The notes beneath the pieces are model-generated. The model ran no database searches, was not told the origin of the DNA, and saw only the letters and a list, made by a program, of their open reading frames with translations. A DNA stretch of 20,120 nt from Nitrospinaceae bacterium (GTDB lineage Bacteria > Nitrospinota > Nitrospinia > Nitrospinales > VA-1), in the NCBI GenBank assembly GCA_029937655.1, contig JAPYPK010000013.1:4852-24971 (forward strand). The letters run 5' to 3'. Positions within the stretch are counted from its first letter, which is position 1, and every line of letters begins with the position of its first letter. A program made the translations under genes and the position numbers. This document shows, in pieces, positions 1-7,602 of this stretch.

Positions 1-119
1 AAACCAAGCAAAGAAAGAACGCGCTTTACACAAAAACTACCTGGTAAAAGTATGATTGTGGATAGGAGCGGACTGATTAATAGGATTAATTCACCTGCGA
101 TGGCAAAAAAATCTGTAAT
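1..119 (-). CDS. possible 5' end of the next flagellar gene (fliO-like position), cut by window edge
   Basis: After the fliN stop the same minus-strand frame stays open for about 40 codons to the window edge. It encodes a hydrophobic stretch (around ELILLISPLLSTIILLPG) followed by basic residues (VKR). In many genomes fliO, a small export protein with an N-terminal membrane helix, follows fliN, so position and hydrophobicity fit. There is no ATG, GTG or TTG near the left end of the frame; the only early candidate start is ATT at 117-119, and I see no clear SD before it. The other two minus frames are closed close to fliN. It could be non-coding, or the true start may lie beyond the window. 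I cannot identify the protein from this fragment. Confidence 0.3.
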   Translation of the reverse strand, partial: MTDFFAIAGELILLISPLLSTIILLPGSFCVKRVLSLLG

Positions 120-122
120 GCG

Positions 123-524
123 TCAAGTTGTTGCAAGTGACTTCACTCTTTCCATTGGGGTAACGATATCCGTAAGACGCACACCAAATTTTTCGTTCAC
201 AACCACAACTTCTCCACGCGCCACAAGTTTATCATTCACTAAAACTTCAAGTGGGTCCCCAACGAGTTTGGTCAGTTCGACAACCGAGCCTTGCCCCAAT
301 TGAAGCAAATCGTTGATCAACATTTTACTACGACCCAATTCAACGGTCACGGATAGAGGGATGTCAAGAATGAGGTCAAGATTAGCTTCTTTGTCTTCAT
401 CAGCTTTTCCACCTTCTTCTTCGTTGGTATCTCCCTCTTGTTCCTCGACGGCTGTTTCACCTGCCCCTTCACCGATACCTTCGTCTTCTACGGGATCATC
501 TTCTTGCTTTGTATCTTCTGCCAT
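123..524 (-). CDS. fliN: flagellar motor switch protein FliN
   Basis: FliN forms the lower part of the flagellar C-ring with FliM and FliG and helps dock export cargo at the cytoplasmic base of the basal body. The 133-residue product has a C-terminal SpoA/FliN domain (about 48-130) with the recognisable stretches LDIPLSVTVELGRSKM, LQLGQGSVVELTKLVGDP, VLVNDKLVARGEVVVV and FGVRLTDIV. The first ~47 residues are an acidic low-complexity tail rich in Glu, Gly and Asp; N-terminal extensions of this kind are common in FliN but are not conserved. The ATG lies 4 bases beyond the fliM stop, so the two genes are translationally close and surely co-transcribed. The gene belongs to the fliL-fliM-fliN transcript probably driven by the sigma-54 promoter at 2371-2385. 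Confidence 0.96.
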   Translation of the reverse strand: MAEDTKQEDDPVEDEGIGEGAGETAVEEQEGDTNEEEGGKADEDKEANLDLILDIPLSVTVELGRSKMLINDLLQLGQGSVVELTKLVGDPLEVLVNDKLVARGEVVVVNEKFGVRLTDIVTPMERVKSLATT

Positions 525-528
525 AGGT

Positions 529-1509
529 CTACCCTTCCCTTTCTATGATTTCTGTTACTTGGATGGCCTTGAGTCCCCTGGAAACACCTGGGAACCCCTT
601 AACTTTAGGCATCCCTTGCACTTTAACTGTCAGGGGATCCGTAACGTCATTTCCAAGCATAATGGTATCCCCTACCTTCAATTGAAGTAATCGTTCCGAA
701 GTAATATCTGTCTTACCTAACTCAGCAATTACCTCCACTTCGGTCGTCAACATCTCTTCGCGCACACGTTGGATCCAGACACGATCGACTTCCTGCTCTT
801 CTGCTTGGAACGTGGCTTTGAGCTTCGGCATAATCGGCTCAATTGCTGAGTAAGGAATACTTATGGTGACTGAACCTGAGGTGAACTCGAGGTCAATTTC
901 AAAAACAATGACCAGAACGATATCCGTCGGAGGAACGATTGCCGCAAACTGAGGATTAACTTCAGATCGTACGTAATTCGTGCTTACCTCATGGACAGGT
1001 TTCCATGCCTTTTCTAAGTCCTCCAATGCCCCGAGCACCACATTTTTCGTCATCCTTATCTCAATCGCACTAAAATCGCGATCTGCGATCGTTGATTCCT
1101 TCTCAGAAGACCCACCAAAAAAAGTATCCACAATAGCAGAGACCAGCTTACTCTCAACGATCATCAGACCGTGTCCACGCAGCGGTTCCATCCTGAAAAT
1201 ATGAAGACTGGCGGGAGTAGGTAACGAACGTAGGAATTCGCCAAACTTGACCGTGTCCGTGGATACGGCGTTGACTTCCACTGCTTTTCGTAACATGCCC
1301 GAAAACGTTTGACGAAATAACCGTGAAAACATTTGATTGACGATATCCAGAGTGGGAAGCCGGCCAGCAATAATTTTTTCCTGACTGGTCAGGTCATATG
1401 CAGTAACACCGGTGACCTCATCGACTTGATCCGTTTCGGTCTGAACCTCCCCTTCACCAACGCCTTTTAATAACGCGTCGACCTCTCCCTCTGATAAAAC
1501 TTGGCCCAT
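529..1509 (-). CDS. fliM: flagellar motor switch protein FliM
   Basis: FliM is the C-ring switch protein that binds phosphorylated CheY at its N terminus and links FliG to FliN. The 326-residue length is typical. Residues 4-15 (VLSEGEVDALLK) match the conserved CheY-binding N-terminal peptide. The middle CheC-like domain spans about 45-235, and the C-terminal SpoA domain about 245-320 (EVEVIAELGKTDIT, LQLKVGDTIML). At the usual FliM GGXG motif this protein reads GGSS (132-135), so the last glycine is replaced. The ATG has an upstream AGGA-type SD on the minus strand. An 83-base gap separates it from fliL; fliN starts 4 bases after its stop. Confidence 0.97.
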   Translation of the reverse strand: MGQVLSEGEVDALLKGVGEGEVQTETDQVDEVTGVTAYDLTSQEKIIAGRLPTLDIVNQMFSRLFRQTFSGMLRKAVEVNAVSTDTVKFGEFLRSLPTPASLHIFRMEPLRGHGLMIVESKLVSAIVDTFFGGSSEKESTIADRDFSAIEIRMTKNVVLGALEDLEKAWKPVHEVSTNYVRSEVNPQFAAIVPPTDIVLVIVFEIDLEFTSGSVTISIPYSAIEPIMPKLKATFQAEEQEVDRVWIQRVREEMLTTEVEVIAELGKTDITSERLLQLKVGDTIMLGNDVTDPLTVKVQGMPKVKGFPGVSRGLKAIQVTEIIEREG

Positions 1510-1592
1510 TTGACTTTCCTAAGTTGATGCTAAAAAATATAAACTATTTAAACAGATAATAAAATTTCAACCAACAATCACTCCGCGAAGCA

Positions 1593-2132
1593 TTACTGGA
1601 CTATAAACTCGGTAAAGTATGCATCCTTCACATGACCGACCACTAAAAACCGATTGACACGGGTAGTAATTTCATCTTTTAATTTAAACTTACCTTGAAC
1701 CGAATAAACATCCTCAAAGCTCTTACTACTCAATAAAACGAGAATAGAATCCGTAATCTTTTGTAGGTTTTCCTCAAATTCTGGATTAACCTCAGGCGAA
1801 CTCAACTCCAAAGTTGCGGTTACTTTTAAAAATCTTTTCCCCTTACTACCAGCAAGGTTAACAACGAATGGATCCATGGTAAACATCACCCCAACACCCG
1901 GAGGCAATTCTTCTGAATTTTCATCACCAGCGCCTTCTCCACCTTCTTCTCCATTCTTATCCTTTTCGGCAGACTCTTCAACTGCCTCTTCCTGAAAAAA
2001 GTTTGTATAAGCAAAGTATCCACCACCTGCTAATGCCAACACACCCACAACGATCAAAATAAGCTTAATAGGCAGCCCTTTTTTCTCCTCTGCTCCTTCG
2101 CCGCCTTCTTCTCCAGCTTCTTCTTCAGCCAT
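1593..2132 (-). CDS. fliL: flagellar basal body-associated protein FliL
   Basis: FliL is an inner-membrane, single-pass protein that surrounds the stator units and supports motor torque. The 179-residue product has a short acidic cytoplasmic tail (1-18), one transmembrane helix (about 21-44, PIKLILIVVGVLALAGGGYF), an acidic periplasmic linker (about 48-75) and the FliL domain (about 80-179, including MFTMDPFVVNLAG and FLKVTATLELS). The ATG has a good SD (AGGAG, plus-strand ctcct at 2141-2145, 8-base spacing). The acidic motif EEGGEGA occurs on both sides of the membrane helix. It is first in the visible operon and lies downstream of the sigma-54 promoter at 2371-2385, with a leader of roughly 230 bases. 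Confidence 0.94.
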   Translation of the reverse strand: MAEEEAGEEGGEGAEEKKGLPIKLILIVVGVLALAGGGYFAYTNFFQEEAVEESAEKDKNGEEGGEGAGDENSEELPPGVGVMFTMDPFVVNLAGSKGKRFLKVTATLELSSPEVNPEFEENLQKITDSILVLLSSKSFEDVYSVQGKFKLKDEITTRVNRFLVVGHVKDAYFTEFIVQ

Positions 2133-2370
2133 TTATTCTTCTCCTAACTCAAACTTTCTTTAATATAACCAAGAACCAAACTACCTTTCCTATATTTTCT
2201 TCTGGTGAACTCTTTTCTGTCTACTATAAAGTGAGGACGCTAGAAAAAATTTCCCTCCCAAGAAAAAGGAGGCCAACCAGATTTCATCACATAAAAATAG
2301 CTACAAACTCCTCAAATTCAATAAAATGATATAAAACCATGATTTTTTATGACTTATTCCACAAAACAAA

Positions 2371-2385
2371 GCAAATAGTGTGCCA
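2371..2385 (-). promoter_or_regulatory. sigma-54 (-24/-12) promoter for fliLMN
   Basis: On the minus strand the sequence reads TTGGCAC-ACTAT-TTGCT, which places the invariant GG and GC exactly 10 bases apart and matches the -24/-12 consensus. Transcription would start near 2360, toward fliL. Sigma-54 with a NtrC-type activator commonly controls middle flagellar genes, so element and downstream genes agree. No competing sigma-70 promoter is evident nearby. Confidence 0.75.
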
Positions 2386-2493
2386 ATAGTTCGCGTTCGA
2401 CCAATGAACACATAAGTCATTGTTTTTAAAATGATTAAAACTCAATTCCTTGTTAATGGTGTTATTTCAAAATGATCACAATTACGGTAAAAA

Positions 2494-2509
2494 TGTCACT
2501 GTTTTGACA
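2494..2509. promoter_or_regulatory. candidate enhancer/activator site upstream of the sigma-54 promoter
   Basis: A perfect palindrome TGTCA-N6-TGACA lies about 120 bases upstream of the -24 box, the usual range for a bacterial enhancer-binding protein. The GTCA-N6-TGAC core has the same half-sites and spacing as the FleQ/FlrA-type flagellar regulator box. The inner bases match that box only in part, so the identity of the activator is inference. Confidence 0.4.
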
Positions 2510-2656
2510 ATTGGCCTATAAATTTCAAACACCTGACCGCTCTTTCTTTTCGGACAATGGAAGATATTCCTTCATTTTATTATTATTAATCTTAGGATAC
2601 CACTCCGGAAATACCTTCTGATGATTGGATCCAGACTCTAGTAAGTCCATAACCAG

Positions 2657-2672
2657 TCATTCCTCTGAATGA
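2657..2672. repeat. small inverted repeat / hairpin
   Basis: TCATTC and GAATGA are perfect inverted arms around a 4-base loop. It lies mid-gap, far from either gene, and has no following T-run, so it does not look like an intrinsic terminator. Function unknown. Confidence 0.4.
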
Positions 2673-2943
2673 TTCATTACCGACTTCTTTCTTAAGCATA
2701 TGCAAATAGAAGGTATTTAGAAAAGTATTTAGCTATTTTAAAGAAGTGCTCCCAAGGTAAAATTAATTTTGTCCTAGATGGGCGTATTCAGTCTCTAAAT
2801 TTAAGAATGCACCTTATTTATCTGACGCCCCTACTCTAATAAACTCAGAATAAATTTTTCTACATTAAACAAAATCTTATTAAATTAAATATTACTACAT
2901 CGATAATGCGATACAATATCACCCACGAAAATCTATACAAGTT

Positions 2944-3264
2944 GTGATCGTGTTGACACTGGAACAAAATGCTATCGTTTACCTGATGTTCCTCAATGGA
3001 ATATTATTTCTGGGCTTACGCTTTATCGCTTTTGCTATCGTCAACCACGAAAGCAAAGGATCAAAACGTATCGGATACGCTTTATTAACCACAGTACTCC
3101 TCATCACGTTAATCCAACAGGAATATCAGGTCATGACCCAGTTAAGATTCCACGATGGTGACATCAGGAAAATTCTTCTTTTCGGATGTGTGGCACCCAT
3201 ATTCTTGTCATCGATTGCGTATTATCGAATCAAACGTTTTAAGATTGAAAGCAAATCAAATTAA
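2944..3264 (+). CDS. hypothetical three-helix membrane protein
   Basis: I do not recognise a family. The 106-residue product has three hydrophobic segments at about 10-32, 43-58 and 76-93, and a basic tail (YRIKRFKIESK). Residues 33-42 and 94-106 are positively charged loops or tails. The start is a GTG at 2944; another GTG (2950) and a TTG (2953) follow in frame, and no SD distinguishes them. The gene ends 19 bases before the threonine aldolase start, so the two may be co-transcribed. A weak -10-like TACAAT at 2912-2917 precedes it. Codon use and length are compatible with a real gene, but no motif confirms it. Confidence 0.6.
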   Translation: MIVLTLEQNAIVYLMFLNGILFLGLRFIAFAIVNHESKGSKRIGYALLTTVLLITLIQQEYQVMTQLRFHDGDIRKILLFGCVAPIFLSSIAYYRIKRFKIESKSN

Positions 3265-3283
3265 ACCTCCTAAAAAATAACCA

Positions 3284-4318
3284 TTGAATACTATTGACCT
3301 AAGAAGCGATACGCTAACCCAACCCACAAAAAATATGCGTAAAGCGATGACCGAGGCAGAAGTTGGGGATGATGTTTTCGGCGAAGACCCAACCGTCAAC
3401 CGTCTTGAAAAAATTGCTGCGGATCGCATGGGAAAAGAATCTGCCGTTTTCGTTCCCAGTGGAACCATGGGAAACTTGATTAGCATGCTATCCCACTGTA
3501 ATCGAGGAGATGAGATTATCCTAGGAGACCAAAGTCATATTTTTCTTAACGAGGTAGGTGGTATAGCGGCGCTAGGAGGAATTCATCCACACATAATTTC
3601 AAATGAACCCGATGGAACTCTAAACCTGGATACCGTTGAAAAAAAAATACGGACAAGTGACCTGCATTATCCGCCCACCCGCCTGATCGCTCTGGAAAAC
3701 ACCCACAACTACTGTATGGGATCGCCTATTGGGCCAGAGTACATGCAACAGGCAAGCGATTTAGCAAAACGATACGGTCTGCAGATACATGTTGACGGGG
3801 CGCGCATTTTTAACGCAGCTGTCGCCTTAGAAGTTGATGTCAAGGATTTAGTAAGAGAAGTGGATTCCGTCATGTTCTGCCTGTCTAAGGGCCTCTCAGC
3901 GCCTGTAGGGTCACTGGTATGTGGAAATAAAAAATTTATTAATAGGGCTCGAAAATGGAGAAAAATGGTGGGTGGTGGTATGCGTCAGTCCGGCCACTTG
4001 GCCGCTGCTGGAATAATCGCTTTAAACGATCTAGTAGATGAACTTAAAAAAGACCATTTCAATGCACAAGTACTGGCCAAAGGTCTGGCCAGATTAAATG
4101 GAATCGCTCTAGACCCAGAATTGGTTAAAACCAATATCATTTTTTTTAATTTAAAACACCCAACACTTAATCCAGACACATATCTTGAAAAACTGGAGAC
4201 CCAAGGAATCAAAATGCTCGCAATTGAACCTGGGGTATTCCGGGCCGTATTGCATCGGGAAATATCAGAATCCCAAATCGAGCGGGTCATCCGCGTGTCT
4301 GAAGAAATAACAAAGTAA
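3284..4318 (+). CDS. ltaE: low-specificity L-threonine aldolase
   Basis: This PLP enzyme of fold type I cleaves L-threonine or L-allo-threonine to glycine and acetaldehyde in the cytoplasm. The 344-residue length is normal. The N terminus (IDLRSDTLTQPT, MRKAM) is the family signature, followed by GDDVFGEDPTVNRLE. Visible active-site residues include S59-G60-T61, H85, D171-G-A-R174 and the Schiff-base lysine K202 in CLSKGLSAPVGS. The start is a TTG at 3284 with no clear SD, chosen because the family begins just before the IDLRSDT motif and no ATG fits. It lies between the hypothetical membrane protein and rpoZ. Allo- versus L-threonine preference cannot be read from the sequence. Confidence 0.95.
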   Translation: MNTIDLRSDTLTQPTKNMRKAMTEAEVGDDVFGEDPTVNRLEKIAADRMGKESAVFVPSGTMGNLISMLSHCNRGDEIILGDQSHIFLNEVGGIAALGGIHPHIISNEPDGTLNLDTVEKKIRTSDLHYPPTRLIALENTHNYCMGSPIGPEYMQQASDLAKRYGLQIHVDGARIFNAAVALEVDVKDLVREVDSVMFCLSKGLSAPVGSLVCGNKKFINRARKWRKMVGGGMRQSGHLAAAGIIALNDLVDELKKDHFNAQVLAKGLARLNGIALDPELVKTNIIFFNLKHPTLNPDTYLEKLETQGIKMLAIEPGVFRAVLHREISESQIERVIRVSEEITK

Positions 4319-4355
4319 GATTTCTTTAAATCAAATTAAACACTCAATAGATTAA

Positions 4356-4384
4356 TTGACAGAATGGTAAAGAACTATTATATT
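4356..4384 (+). promoter_or_regulatory. sigma-70 promoter of rpoZ
   Basis: TTGACA (4356-4361, 6/6) and TATATT (4379-4384, 5/6) are separated by exactly 17 bases, with A/T-rich sequence upstream. Transcription would begin near 4391, about 43 bases before the rpoZ ATG. This also rules out the upstream in-frame ATG at 4383 as the start. Confidence 0.75.
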
Positions 4385-4433
4385 GATTGGCTACAAAGTT
4401 ATTGGTTTAGATTTTCAAACTTGGAGGAGATAC

Positions 4434-4676
4434 ATGGCGTTGCCAATCAAAGACACTATGCAGTTAGTGGAACAAGCAATGACTGTAGTAAAGAGCCGTT
4501 ACCTGCTATGTATTCTAATTTCTCAGAGAATTCATCAGCTAGAAAAGGGCGCTGCACCAACCATAGATGTTGACCCCGATGATTATACCTCACCGAAAAC
4601 ATTTTTAAATTTATCCCTCATGGAAATCATTGAAGGAAACATGGACCTTGAGGAGACTAAAGGCGAGCCTGCTTAA
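4434..4676 (+). CDS. rpoZ: DNA-directed RNA polymerase omega subunit
   Basis: Omega is the small subunit that helps assemble the beta-prime chain into RNA polymerase. The 80-residue product carries the family pattern: VKSRYLLCILISQRIHQLEKG (about 19-39), then AAPTIDVD and an acidic C-terminal segment ending in LMEIIEGNMDLEE. The R..QL..GA..T layout equals that of other omega proteins, although overall similarity looks modest. The ATG at 4434 has a strong SD (GGAGGAG, 4423-4429) and sits 43 bases behind the predicted transcription start. An in-frame ATG at 4383 would add 17 residues but lies at the -10 box. It is followed by the terminator at 4786-4811. Confidence 0.85.
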   Translation: MALPIKDTMQLVEQAMTVVKSRYLLCILISQRIHQLEKGAAPTIDVDPDDYTSPKTFLNLSLMEIIEGNMDLEETKGEPA

Positions 4677-4785
4677 AGTCCATCCTCCTATTGCTTTAAA
4701 AAATTGTTTTATTTATTTCCCGTACACTAACTAGCATAATCCCCACCATTCAATTACCTTTTCCATCTAACTAAAAAGACAAAAA

Positions 4786-4811
4786 AAAAGCCCGCCGTTA
4801 GGCGGGCTTTT
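4786..4811. terminator. bidirectional intrinsic terminator
   Basis: An 11-bp perfect stem (AAAAGCCCGCC / GGCGGGCTTTT) with a 4-base loop GTTA has a T-rich run on both strands. It sits between the convergent ends of rpoZ (plus) and the cytochrome operon (minus) and can serve both. Confidence 0.93.
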
Positions 4812-4833
4812 CTCTTTTTATTACTGCATTCCC

Positions 4834-6561
4834 TTAGAAGGGACGTTCATCTTGAATTACTTTCCCGTCAGCGTACATCTTCCGGGTTCGGTTGGTCATC
4901 CAAACGAGCCATCCCTGTAGACCAACAAAAATTCCACCCATCATGAAGGACATTGTCAGCATGTGACCTGTATCCACTTCTGGCTCTAAAATAGTGTAAT
5001 ACCAAGTAGAAATTGCCATGTGCTCGTCTTTCTCTTTATCAGCACCCGCCCACTGCATAAATGCTACGGGAATGAAAGATTCTGCAGGAATCTGAACGTC
5101 CATATCACCGTCGGTGGTCAGCGCTCGCTGGAACATGACCTTAACACGACCCTGATGGTATATGGCATCAACCACTTTGACCGTTGGTTCCGTATCCTTT
5201 GCAACTAACGTCTCGTAACCATTTCCGTTGAGCTCTTCTACCGTAACATCCAACTGGTATCCTTCTTCCTTGGGCGCATTGGTAGCGCTATAGTCCTTAG
5301 GCATTAAGGAAGCCTTCCAAAGATCAACTGGCTTCTTGCTATCGCCATGGATAAAGTAGGGCTTCTCAGCACCGAAAAGATCCTGCAGCTTAGCCGGCCA
5401 CTGAATAGCAACTGCTTCAGGATACTCCGGGTCCGTGGAGAGAAATCGGTTATCGTACTCTACTAGGTAGTAGATACCCTGATCTTTATTCCAGCGGGAA
5501 GAAACCCACAGGTTATCTGACTTCGGATCAAAGTTACGCTCCCCAATCGTGATCTGTCCCGCTAGGGCAATGTAGTTTCTTCTAGGATGATCAGACTTAT
5601 CCTCAGCCCGATCCACTATTTTTGGATCGTGGTCAGGAGCTTGCCACATCGGATCAGAAATCTTAGGCACTATTTCACCCTTTGTGTATTTAGAAGCGAT
5701 CAAAAAGTCCGGAATGGGCTTATTGGTCAACCTATCAATCTTCTTACGTGGGCATAAGGAATTTACGAAAGCCGCTAATTTCCATCTGTCCTCGATACTT
5801 ATTTTATCTCTAAAGTTAGGCATAGGCGTACCATTCAAACCGGTTGAAACCGTACGCGCTACATTAAATGGATCAAAGTGATTCCTTCGAGCCCCACGAA
5901 AGTTCCAGCACTCCTTCCAGCTTGCTGCAAGGATTGGAAATCCCCAATCATCCTTCATGGTAGGGTTGCCATCTCCAGCACCCTCTCCACCGTGGCACTC
6001 AAAGCACTTATTAGCCACCATTATCTTCTTACCTTCATCAATGGCTTCCTGAGGTATGCCATGGTAATAAGGTCCTGTAACTCCCCAAGGATTGTCTCCG
6101 AGTTCCGTGACTACATCCTCAACAGTCTCGTCTTCATCATCAAACTCGCGATCCTGAACGAGGCTCTTCACAAACTGAACAACCGCTTCAATTTCTTCCT
6201 TCTTTAAAAAATCACCCCATGGCGGCATAGCTGAGCCTGTAAGACCATGTGTGACCGTGTTAATAAGGTCTTGGTCTCTTGGTAACTCACCGGAGTTAGT
6301 CCATCGGATCTTGAAGGTACCCTGGGTGAAGTTCCTAGGTTTAGTGAACAAACGATCATGCGAGGGTCCGTCACCACCACCTTCAACTCCGTGACACCAC
6401 ACACAGCGCTTGAAATAAACCTTCTTGCCCGCTTCAAGCTTATCCTGCTGAATTGGGTCCGCCGGCAGATCTTCAGCATAGGCAACACCCGCAATCAACA
6501 CTGAAAACAAAAGAGCTAGAAGAATCTTTAGCGTCTTTCCAGTTGTAGTTTTAATGTTCAT
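4834..6561 (-). CDS. dihaem cytochrome c with ethylbenzene-dehydrogenase-type haem domain and C-terminal anchor
   Basis: Exported electron-transfer protein of 575 residues. It has a signal peptide (about 1-29, ending VAYA), two cytochrome c domains with CVWCH (53-57, likely Met ligand M112 in AMPPW) and CFECH (186-190, likely M247 in PMPNF), then an EB_dh-type domain (about 315-530). That domain shows the signature HGDSKKPVDLWKAS and the closing IPVAFMQW...AISTWYYTILEPE, as in NXR/EBDH/DMSO-reductase-family gamma subunits that bind haem b. A single helix (about 533-555) anchors the C terminus. The ATG at 6561 has a GGGGA SD; an in-frame ATG at 6597 would add 12 residues but lacks an SD and would precede the signal peptide. 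It is the last gene of the oxidase operon. Role as electron input or relay to the oxidase is inference. Confidence 0.88.
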   Translation of the reverse strand: MNIKTTTGKTLKILLALLFSVLIAGVAYAEDLPADPIQQDKLEAGKKVYFKRCVWCHGVEGGGDGPSHDRLFTKPRNFTQGTFKIRWTNSGELPRDQDLINTVTHGLTGSAMPPWGDFLKKEEIEAVVQFVKSLVQDREFDDEDETVEDVVTELGDNPWGVTGPYYHGIPQEAIDEGKKIMVANKCFECHGGEGAGDGNPTMKDDWGFPILAASWKECWNFRGARRNHFDPFNVARTVSTGLNGTPMPNFRDKISIEDRWKLAAFVNSLCPRKKIDRLTNKPIPDFLIASKYTKGEIVPKISDPMWQAPDHDPKIVDRAEDKSDHPRRNYIALAGQITIGERNFDPKSDNLWVSSRWNKDQGIYYLVEYDNRFLSTDPEYPEAVAIQWPAKLQDLFGAEKPYFIHGDSKKPVDLWKASLMPKDYSATNAPKEEGYQLDVTVEELNGNGYETLVAKDTEPTVKVVDAIYHQGRVKVMFQRALTTDGDMDVQIPAESFIPVAFMQWAGADKEKDEHMAISTWYYTILEPEVDTGHMLTMSFMMGGIFVGLQGWLVWMTNRTRKMYADGKVIQDERPF

Positions 6562-6620
6562 TATCAAATCCCCACTAAATATTTTAAGGTTATTCATTCA
6601 ACCAGTTTATTATTAACTTT

Positions 6621-7583
6621 TTACTCAGCTGTAGACCCTTCTGTATCGAAGGTTCGTGGATGCCAACCGGTGTACCAATATTCGAAAAGAATAACCTTCC
6701 AGATTTCATCTGTGGTCAGGTGCTCTTCCCAAGGAGGCATCGCTGAAGACCAAGGGGTTGATTCATTTGGAAGCCCCGGTCCACCTTTAGATACACGCCA
6801 GAACAGGAATGACTCCTGAAGCATAGCGATTGTACCAGGATCAATAAAGTTAGCTGGTGTTGGGTTGAATGCGTGGGAGAACATTCCCAACCCGTTCAAC
6901 TGGTCACCATGACAGTAATGACAATTTTCGAAAAAGACAGTCCCACCCTCGGTTACATTTTTCATGTACTCGGTCTTATCAAGAAATGGAAAACTATCCT
7001 TGTAATTATCCTGCTCGTCGGTTCTAAAAGGATTACCGATCTCCTCTAGCTTGTAGGTTTTACCGTGCACCTTGGTAGTCGAAGGTGGTGCCGGATGAAC
7101 CGTCCTTAATTCAACAGGCTCTGCAAAGCTGGGATAAAGAGTATTCCAAGTCGCAAACCCTACAAGCACCGGTAGAAGCGTAAAAACAACAATTCGCGCA
7201 AGCTTATACTCCCCGACAATCGTTTTAACAATGGGAGCCCTAAACTCTCGAAAAGTAGTCGGATCTTGACTGATGTACAGAAAAGTTCCAATCGACCACA
7301 GCATCATGTAAGTGATAAAAAGAGTCCAAGGAATATGCGGCGTAAGGATGGCGTCATAAAAATAATACCCAAGCATCCAAACATAGAACGCCTTGAGGGC
7401 CATTGGAGGATTAAGCCTCATACCCACATTTACTATAATGAGATAAGCACAAAAAATCAGAAAATAAACATACGGGTTGAATATCCAACCTGCTACCTTT
7501 GGCGTAAAGATAGGAAGTAAGCCGTAGTGGAACACCGCCCAACCCGCGACCGCCAGGATTAAACTAAGAAATGATTTGTTCAT
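6621..7583 (-). CDS. membrane-bound monohaem cytochrome c
   Basis: A 320-residue inner-membrane cytochrome. The N-terminal half has about five hydrophobic helices (about 5-25, 33-54, 64-80, 86-104, 129-149). The C-terminal half is a periplasmic class I-like cytochrome c domain with CHYCH at 221-225 and a probable Met ligand M282 in SAMPPW. The haem motif itself contains an extra histidine (H222). I do not recognise a named family for the helical part. The ATG has a good SD (AGGAGAGG upstream). The gene begins 19 bases after the stop of the dihaem membrane cytochrome, so the two are tightly coupled in the operon. It probably passes electrons between the other cytochromes and the bd-like subunit, which is inference. 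Confidence 0.85.
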   Translation of the reverse strand: MNKSFLSLILAVAGWAVFHYGLLPIFTPKVAGWIFNPYVYFLIFCAYLIIVNVGMRLNPPMALKAFYVWMLGYYFYDAILTPHIPWTLFITYMMLWSIGTFLYISQDPTTFREFRAPIVKTIVGEYKLARIVVFTLLPVLVGFATWNTLYPSFAEPVELRTVHPAPPSTTKVHGKTYKLEEIGNPFRTDEQDNYKDSFPFLDKTEYMKNVTEGGTVFFENCHYCHGDQLNGLGMFSHAFNPTPANFIDPGTIAMLQESFLFWRVSKGGPGLPNESTPWSSAMPPWEEHLTTDEIWKVILFEYWYTGWHPRTFDTEGSTAE

Positions 7584-7602
7584 TGATATCCTCTCCTATC
7601 GT

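Larger units (their letters stand above)
2133..2943. other. 811-base intergenic region
   Basis: This AT-rich gap separates fliL (minus) from a plus-strand hypothetical gene. It holds the sigma-54 promoter, the palindrome at 2494-2509, and a further inverted repeat TCATTC-ctct-GAATGA at 2657-2672. A TACAAT hexamer at 2912-2917 could be a -10 for the gene at 2944, but the matching -35 is poor. I found no convincing small gene: plus-strand ATG frames checked here close within about 20 codons. No tRNA-like clover-leaf was seen. Confidence 0.6.

Noticed and set aside
2504..2522. TTGACA with nearby TATAAA as a plus-strand promoter.
   Set aside because: Spacing is only 7 bases and no -10 exists at 16-18 bases; TTGACA is better explained as part of the palindrome at 2494-2509.
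4319..4355. Terminator after threonine aldolase (GATTT-CTTT-AAATC).
   Set aside because: The stem is only 5 A/T-rich pairs with no following T-run.
4383..4433. Earlier ATG (4383) for rpoZ, adding 17 residues.
   Set aside because: It falls on the -10 box, upstream of the predicted transcription start, and lacks the strong SD present before 4434.
6562..6597. Upstream ATG for the EB_dh cytochrome.
   Set aside because: The 12 added residues have no SD and would precede a normal signal peptide; the ATG at 6561 has a GGGGA SD.
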